Shown here: positions 59,479 through 64,000 of the stretch, piece by piece
Position numbering within the stretch: the stretch's first letter is position 1
Layout of the letters: every line of letters starts with the position of its first letter
Assembly: GCF_900112425.1 (NCBI RefSeq)
Contig: NZ_FOLP01000014.1
Span: 62,001-126,000 of the forward strand
DNA length: 64,000 nucleotides
Reading direction: 5' to 3'
Source of the DNA: Variovorax sp. OK212
GTDB taxonomy: Bacteria > Pseudomonadota > Gammaproteobacteria > Burkholderiales > Burkholderiaceae_C
Made by a program: the position numbers and the translations under genes
The notes under the pieces: model-generated
Databases searched by the model: none
Told to the model about the DNA's origin: nothing
The model's input: only the letters and a program-made list of their open reading frames with translations

Positions 59479-60635
59479 GTACCGGCTCCTTCCCCTGCCG
59501 GGGGAAGGCCGGGATGGGGGCTGGCGGCATCTGCGTCGCGCGTCGCCGGGACCGGCACCGGCACTTGCTCCTGCGCGCCGCCTACAGGCGACGGAGCCTC
59601 CTGGTCGTCTTCATCGCCGTACTCGGTCTTGAAGCCCTGCGCATCCAGCCCGTTCTCGGTCAGCCACCGCACCATCACCTGCACGCTGCCGTGCGTGACG
59701 AACACGCGCTCGGCGCCCGTGCCCGCAATGGCCTGCTGCAGGCCGGGCCAGTCGGCATGGTCGGACATGACGAAGCCGCGGTCCACACCCCTGCGGCGGC
59801 GCGTGCCGCGCAGCTGCATCCACCCGCTGGCGAACGCATCGGCGTAGTTGCCGAAGCGCTTCATCCACGGCGTGCCCTGCGCCGAAGGCGGCGCGAGCAC
59901 CAGCGCACGCTTCAGCATCGCCGCATCCACACCCTCGTCGCTCACGCGAAAAGTGGGCGGCAGCGCCACGCCGGCCGCGCGGTAGACCGCGTTGAGCGGC
60001 TCCACCGCGCCATGCACCACGATCGGCCCGATGCTCGCGTCCACGCCGTGCAGGATGCGTTGCGCCTTGCCGAAGGCATAGCAGAACAGCACCGACGCGC
60101 GCCCCGCTTCGGCATTGGCGCGCCACCACGCGTCGATCTCCGCGAACAGCACGGCCTGCGTGGGCCAGCGGTAGATCGGCAGGCCGAAGGTCGACTCGGT
60201 GATGAAGGTGTCGCAGGGCACCGGCTCGAAGGGCGCGCAGGTGCCGTCGGGCTCGGTCTTGTAGTCGCCCGAGGCCACCCACACGCGGCCTCCGTGCTCG
60301 AGCCGCACCTGCGCCGAGCCCAGCACATGGCCGGCCGGGTGCAGCGAGACGCGCACGCCGTGGTGTTCGATGGCCTCGCCGTAGGGCAGCGTCTGCAGGT
60401 TGATGTCCTGCCCGAGCCGGGTGCGCAGGGTGCCTTCGCTGTCGGTGTGGGCGAGGTAGTGCGCGTGGCCGATGCGGGCGTGGTCCGAATGGGCGTGCGT
60501 GATGATCGCGCGCCCCACCGGCCGCCACGGGTCGATGTAGAAATCGCCGGGCGGGCAGTACAGGCCCTCGGGCCGGGCGACGACGAGATCTTCCTGCACT
60601 TCTTGCGCACTTTGCGCATCTTGTGGGAGGGGCAT
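59475..60635 (-). CDS. Ligase-associated DNA repair exonuclease (metallo-beta-lactamase fold)
   Basis: The 386-residue protein has the beta-CASP/MBL motif ITHAHSDHAR near residues 44-53, HPAGHVLGSAQVRL, ASGDYKTEPD, FITESTFGLP and a late FVMSDHADWPGL, the usual set of this exonuclease family. The last 15 or so residues (PHPGLPPAGEGAGT) are encoded by a REP-like element at the junction with the ligase gene and are not part of the fold. It is the first gene of the coupled exonuclease-ligase-helicase operon. Confidence 0.92.
   Translation of the reverse strand: MPLPQDAQSAQEVQEDLVVARPEGLYCPPGDFYIDPWRPVGRAIITHAHSDHARIGHAHYLAHTDSEGTLRTRLGQDINLQTLPYGEAIEHHGVRVSLHPAGHVLGSAQVRLEHGGRVWVASGDYKTEPDGTCAPFEPVPCDTFITESTFGLPIYRWPTQAVLFAEIDAWWRANAEAGRASVLFCYAFGKAQRILHGVDASIGPIVVHGAVEPLNAVYRAAGVALPPTFRVSDEGVDAAMLKRALVLAPPSAQGTPWMKRFGNYADAFASGWMQLRGTRRRRGVDRGFVMSDHADWPGLQQAIAGTGAERVFVTHGSVQVMVRWLTENGLDAQGFKTEYGDEDDQEAPSPVGGAQEQVPVPVPATRDADAASPHPGLPPAGEGAGT
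59483..59524. repeat. REP-like half element at the exonuclease-ligase junction
   Basis: CCTTCCCCTGCCGGGGGAAGG followed by GGGATGGGGGC is the left half of the 159-bp array unit. It overlaps the last codons of the exonuclease gene and ends where the ligase start lies (59478). Confidence 0.75.
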
Positions 60636-60748
60636 GGCACGCCATCGTAGGCGCAGCCCGGCTGTCGTGGCGCCGAGCCTCGGCCGCGAGGCGCTGTGGG
60701 CCGGCGCCTACTTGGGCGCTCCCCCTGCACTCGCTCTGCGCCGGCCCG

Positions 60749-61273
60749 TTATTTTTTCGGGCGGGTGTTCATCATGTCCAGCACGTTCATCTTCATGCCG
60801 TTGGACATGACCATGTCGCCGGGCTTCTGGTCGGCCTTGCAGGGGCCGACCCACTTCGCCTCCATGACGCTGGCGCCCTCGGCGCGGCCCATGAGCGGCG
60901 GGTTGTAGCTCGACTTGCTCTCCATGCGGTAGGCCGTGTTGAAGTCGCCGCTGAGCACGGCGTGCGAGGTGGCGGTGGTGTTGCCGATCTTGCAGACCGA
61001 GTCCATCACGAGCTTGCCGCCGTCGGCGCGCAACTCCTGCTTCGAACACATGTCCTTGCCCATGCCCTGGCCCATGTCGCGCATCGCCTTGTCGCTGGCC
61101 GCGTCGATGCACTGCTGCATGGTGTGCGCGCCGGCGGGGCCCTTGCCGGTGCCGTCGCCGGTCTGGATTTCCCAGAGGCCGGGCTTGCGCGCCGGGAAGT
61201 CGAGCGCGAAGGCGGGGCCGGTGACGGCGCCAGCCAGCAGACAGAGCAGGCAGGCGGACAGACGGATCTTCAT
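60749..61273 (-). CDS. DUF3617 family secreted protein
   Basis: The 174-residue protein has a signal peptide (cleavage after AFA) and the DUF3617 pattern: RKPGLWEIQTG near the start of the mature part, then QQCIDAASDKAMRD, CSKQELRADGGKLVMDSVCKIGNTTATSHAVLSGDFNTAYRMESKSSYNPPL, and KWVGPC. Paired cysteines suggest a periplasmic fold with disulphides. Function unknown. It is separated from neighbours and probably monocistronic. Confidence 0.88.
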   Translation of the reverse strand: MKIRLSACLLCLLAGAVTGPAFALDFPARKPGLWEIQTGDGTGKGPAGAHTMQQCIDAASDKAMRDMGQGMGKDMCSKQELRADGGKLVMDSVCKIGNTTATSHAVLSGDFNTAYRMESKSSYNPPLMGRAEGASVMEAKWVGPCKADQKPGDMVMSNGMKMNVLDMMNTRPKK

Positions 61274-61349
61274 TGCGGGCTCCGCATCGGTGAACGGTGA
61301 TGCCCGGGTTGTACCGCGCGCACCGCGGCGGCGGAATACCGCAATCGGC

Positions 61350-62093
61350 CTACGCCGGACGGGTCTTCGTGACCTGCGCGTCCTGCGTGTCCTGCGCGGC
61401 CATCGAAGCCGGCGTGCGCTGCCGCGTGGCCACGCCGAGCGCCACGCCCAGCGCGAAGCCGCCCATCACGTCGATCAGCACATGCTGGCGCACCGCCATC
61501 GTCGAATAGACGATGCCCGCGGCCCACGCCACGTTGACGATGCGCAGCCACGCGGGCGCGCCCACCTCGCGCAGCTGGCGCGCCAGCACCACGCAGGCGA
61601 ACACCGAGAACGACACGTGCAGCGAGGGGAAGGCATTGCCGGCCGAGTCGACCATCTTGAGGAACTGCAGCGACGTGCCCGGCGCGGCATCGACCGTGAA
61701 GTTGGGAATGGCCGTGGGCATGAACCAGAACACCAGCAGCGCCAGCGCCGTCATGGCCGCGCAGCCGAAGGAGAAGCGCCACAGCTCGCGCTTGTCCTTG
61801 GCCAGCAGCACCGGCAGCGCGATGTAGCCCCACAGCGAGAGGTACACCGGCAGCAGCGCGGGCCAGAAGGCGATGAGGTGGTCGACGGCCGTGAGCGGCA
61901 GCACCCAGGCCTGGCCCGCGTTCTTCATGATCCAGAAGTACAGCGGAAAGAAGCCGATGGTGGCGACCATGTTGCCGACCAGCTTCAGCGGGAACAGCGT
62001 GACGCAGCGCCGCCACAGGGCGCTCAGCCAGGGCTGCGCCGTCGAGGAGGAAGCGTCGGAAGCGTCGGAAGCTTTGGAGGTGGAAGGCGTCAT
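61350..62093 (-). CDS. PAP2-family membrane phosphatase
   Basis: The 247-residue protein has about five to six membrane helices. PAP2 motifs 2 and 3 are AFPSLHVSFS (with the catalytic His) and YSTMAVRQHVLIDVMGG (with the second His). Motif 1 is degenerate: KxxxxxxRP is not clear, although LAKDKRELWR is near. Family members remove phosphate from lipid phosphates or undecaprenyl diphosphate. The first 20 residues include a short Ser/Asp/Ala repeat from a DNA micro-repeat. Confidence 0.85.
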   Translation of the reverse strand: MTPSTSKASDASDASSSTAQPWLSALWRRCVTLFPLKLVGNMVATIGFFPLYFWIMKNAGQAWVLPLTAVDHLIAFWPALLPVYLSLWGYIALPVLLAKDKRELWRFSFGCAAMTALALLVFWFMPTAIPNFTVDAAPGTSLQFLKMVDSAGNAFPSLHVSFSVFACVVLARQLREVGAPAWLRIVNVAWAAGIVYSTMAVRQHVLIDVMGGFALGVALGVATRQRTPASMAAQDTQDAQVTKTRPA

Positions 62094-62118
62094 GGAGGCC
62101 CGCGCAGCGCGCCGTGCG

Positions 62119-63282
62119 CTACCAGGGCGTCCACTTTAATTCGCTTTTCGCCGAGGCCACCGTGCGCTCGATGAAGCGCACGCCGCGCGCGCCATCTTCC
62201 ACGCGCGGGTAGTCGGCGGCCAACGGATCGGCCGCCTGGCCCGCGAGCCGCGCGCGGATGTCCGCCGCCACGCCCGCGTACACGTTCGCGAAGGCTTCGA
62301 TGAACCCCTCGGGGTGCCCTGCCGGCAGCCGGCTCGCGCGTTGCGCGGATTCGCACAGCCAGGGCGCACCGCGCGTCAGCACGCGCTTGGGGCCGTCGTG
62401 CGGCAGGTGCAGCAGCTGGCTCGGCTGCTCCTGGTGCCATTCGAGCGTGCCCAGCGTGCCCGACACGCGCAGGCGCAGGTCGTTCTCCAGCCCCGTGTTG
62501 ATCTGCGAGGCGATGAGCACGCCGCGCGCGCCGCCCTGGAAGCGCAACAGCAGGCTGCCGTCGTCGTCGAGCGTGCGGCCCGGCACCAGCGCGCCCAGGT
62601 CGGCGCACAGGCTCTCGATGTCCAGGCCGGTGACGGTGGCCACGAGGTTCTCGGCATGCGAACCGATGTCGCCGATGGCGCCGGCCGCGCCGCTGCGTGC
62701 GGGGTCGGTGCGCCAGTCGGCCTGCTTGTTGGTGCCGCCTTCGACATGGCTCGCGAGCCAGCCCTGGTTGTATTCGACGACGACCTTGCGGACCTCGCCG
62801 ATCTGGCCCGAGCGCACCATTTCGCGCGCCTGCCGCACCATCGGGTAGCCGGTGTAGTTGTAGGTGACGCCGAACACGGTGCCGCGCCTGGCCACGGTGG
62901 CGACCAGCGCATCGGCCTGCTCGCGCGTGTGCACCAGCGGCTTGTCGCACACCACGTGAAAGCCCGCCTCGGCAAAGGCCTGCGCCACCGGAAAGTGCAC
63001 GTGGTTGGGGGTGACGATCGACACGAAGTCGATGCGCTCGTCCACCGGCCGCTTCAGCTCGTCGGCCAGCAGCGCCTGCCAGTCGCCATGGTTGCGGTCG
63101 TCGGCCAGGCCGAGGTCGCGGCCCGAGGCGCGCGCCTTGTCCGGGCTGGACGACAGCGCGCCGGCAGCGAGTGCGATCTGGCCGTCGAGCGCCATGGCCT
63201 TGCGGTGCACGGCGCCGATGAAGGCGTCGCGGCCGCCGCCGACCATGGCGTAGCGCAGCTTGCGAAGCGGTGAATCGGTCAT
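62119..63282 (-). CDS. Gfo/Idh/MocA-family oxidoreductase
   Basis: The 387-residue protein has an N-terminal Rossmann fold (LRYAMVGGGRDAFIGAVHRKAM), the catalytic-lysine motif HVVCDKPLVHTREQA and a C-terminal alpha/beta domain (GDIGSHAENLVATVTG with a likely catalytic His). These enzymes oxidise sugars, inositols or related polyols with NAD(P). The ATG at 63282 follows GAGGAGATCG. A frame extension to 63360 would read through a REP-like element and was rejected. The sugar ABC binding protein upstream suggests a sugar or polyol pathway. Confidence 0.92.
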   Translation of the reverse strand: MTDSPLRKLRYAMVGGGRDAFIGAVHRKAMALDGQIALAAGALSSSPDKARASGRDLGLADDRNHGDWQALLADELKRPVDERIDFVSIVTPNHVHFPVAQAFAEAGFHVVCDKPLVHTREQADALVATVARRGTVFGVTYNYTGYPMVRQAREMVRSGQIGEVRKVVVEYNQGWLASHVEGGTNKQADWRTDPARSGAAGAIGDIGSHAENLVATVTGLDIESLCADLGALVPGRTLDDDGSLLLRFQGGARGVLIASQINTGLENDLRLRVSGTLGTLEWHQEQPSQLLHLPHDGPKRVLTRGAPWLCESAQRASRLPAGHPEGFIEAFANVYAGVAADIRARLAGQAADPLAADYPRVEDGARGVRFIERTVASAKSELKWTPW

Positions 63283-63308
63283 CGATCTCCTCGGTGTTCC
63301 TGAAACTG

Positions 63309-63420
63309 TTCCCTCTCCCTCTGGGAGAGGGCCAGGGTGAGGGCAGCGGCTGTCGCGCACGCACAGCCTTTGCCATCGCCGCCGCCCCTCACCCCGCCCC
63401 TCTCCCCAAGGGGAGAGGGT
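63309..63420. repeat. REP/BIME-like inverted-repeat element
   Basis: Two palindromes (63311-63331 and 63398-63419) flank about 65 bp, with CAGGGTGAGGG and CCCCTCACCCC inside. The right-hand 22-bp palindrome is identical to that at 41988-42009. It lies between the binding protein gene and the oxidoreductase gene. Confidence 0.85.
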
Positions 63421-63451
63421 GTGAAGCGATCGGCCACTGGGCCGATGGCAT

Positions 63452-64000
63452 TCAGAACGGCGAGTTCGGGTGGTAGAAGTCCTTGGCGTTGTCCTTGGTG
63501 ATGAGCACCGAAGGAATGATCGTCGTCGCCGGCAGCTTCTCGCCCTTCAGGCGCGCTTCGGCCGTGAGCTTGATCGCGTCGTAGATGAACTTGGGCGAGT
63601 AGCTCACGTCGGCGCCGATGCGCTTGTCCTTGCCGTCCATGATGGTCTTGACCATGTCCTTGGCACCCGCGCCGCCGAACACGATCTTGATGTCGTCGCG
63701 CTTGGCCTGCGAGATGGCCTTGAGGACGCCCACGGCCATGTCGTCGTCGGCGGCCCAGATGGCGTCGATGCTCTTGAAGCGCGTGAGGTAGTCCTGCGTG
63801 ACCTTGAAGGCGTCGTCGCGGTTCCAGTTGGCGTACTTGGCGTCCAGCAGCTTGATGTCGGGGCTGCCCTTGAGAACGGCATTGAAGGCGTCCATGCGTT
63901 CGTTGTCGAGCGTGGTCGCAATGCCGCGCAGCGCCACCACGTTGCCCTTGCCGCCGAGCTGCTTCACGATGTACTCGGCCGGGATCTTGCCGAAGGCGGT
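63452..64000 (-). CDS. Sugar ABC transporter substrate-binding protein (C-terminal part)
   Basis: The frame is open to the end of the window, so the N-terminus is missing; 182 residues are visible. The segment matches periplasmic binding proteins of the ribose/xylose type: VVALRGIATTLDNERMDAFNAVLKGSPDIKLLDAKYANWNRDDAFKVTQDYL, FKSIDAIWAADDDMAVGVLKAI, IVFGGAGAKDMVKTIMDGKDKRIGADVSYSP. With the adjacent Gfo/Idh/MocA enzyme it suggests uptake and oxidation of a sugar or polyol. The rest of the transporter should lie beyond 64000. Confidence 0.88.
   Translation of the reverse strand, partial: TAFGKIPAEYIVKQLGGKGNVVALRGIATTLDNERMDAFNAVLKGSPDIKLLDAKYANWNRDDAFKVTQDYLTRFKSIDAIWAADDDMAVGVLKAISQAKRDDIKIVFGGAGAKDMVKTIMDGKDKRIGADVSYSPKFIYDAIKLTAEARLKGEKLPATTIIPSVLITKDNAKDFYHPNSPF

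Noticed and set aside
63283..63360. N-terminal extension of the Gfo/Idh/MocA gene
   Set aside because: The extra 26 codons translate part of a REP-like element, and a good ribosome binding site precedes the ATG at 63282.

Overview
The window is GC-rich chromosomal DNA with dense, overlapping genes. Gene content and order (type IV pilus pilT/pilU next to yggS, rsmI-yraN-diaA-dolP, an acrR-acrAB-oprM efflux operon, rutABCDEF and BMP-type ABC transporters) point to a betaproteobacterium of the Comamonadaceae, most likely Variovorax. This is an inference from protein style and synteny; no rRNA is present. Many neighbouring genes share ATGA or TGATG overlaps, so translational coupling is common.

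Layout. 0-3.3 kb: end of an Lrp-type regulator, yggS, and the twitching ATPases pilT and pilU. 3.3-13.9 kb: MerR-MFS pair, 3-hydroxyisobutyrate dehydrogenase-type enzyme, envelope genes dolP and diaA with yraN and rsmI, tRNA 2'-phosphotransferase kptA with a LysR regulator and a HAD-like protein, a glutathione transferase, and a TauE-type permease facing an AraC regulator. 13.9-24.2 kb: a 1902-residue protein fusing a GMC oxidoreductase, an alpha/beta hydrolase with a Cys nucleophile, and a PhoD-like phosphatase, followed by a hybrid histidine kinase, a LuxR-type response regulator and a phospholipase D-family lipoprotein. 24.2-27.5 kb: a small accessory patch of short genes with lower GC in part, carrying a C4-like structured RNA that can pair with the ribosome binding site of the next gene, and bounded by tRNA-Arg(CCG). 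27.5-37.3 kb: AcrR-type repressor with its operator, an RND pump, a cytochrome c, and housekeeping hypotheticals.

37.3-49.9 kb is a nucleobase catabolism island. rutABCDEF opens the pyrimidine ring of uracil. RutR is encoded convergently. A second operon holds a 2-oxoglutarate/Fe(II) dioxygenase, a VOC protein, a complete BMP-family ABC transporter and a second isochorismatase-fold amidohydrolase. Both operons have a near-identical RutR-type palindrome and a -24/-12 (sigma-54) promoter. This suggests one nitrogen-controlled, pyrimidine-responsive regulon in which the transporter replaces the missing rutG permease and the dioxygenase may widen the substrate range, for example to thymine.

49.9-64 kb: an SDR-like protein, LemA with two TPM-domain proteins, and the ligase-associated DNA repair cluster (exonuclease, ATP-dependent ligase, Lhr-type helicase, PdeM phosphoesterase). 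This cluster is riddled with GC-rich inverted repeats. One has expanded to about seven 159-bp copies inside the helicase reading frame, adding some 360 repetitive residues to its N-terminus. The window ends with a DUF3617 protein, a PAP2 phosphatase, a Gfo/Idh/MocA dehydrogenase and the C-terminal part of a sugar ABC binding protein.
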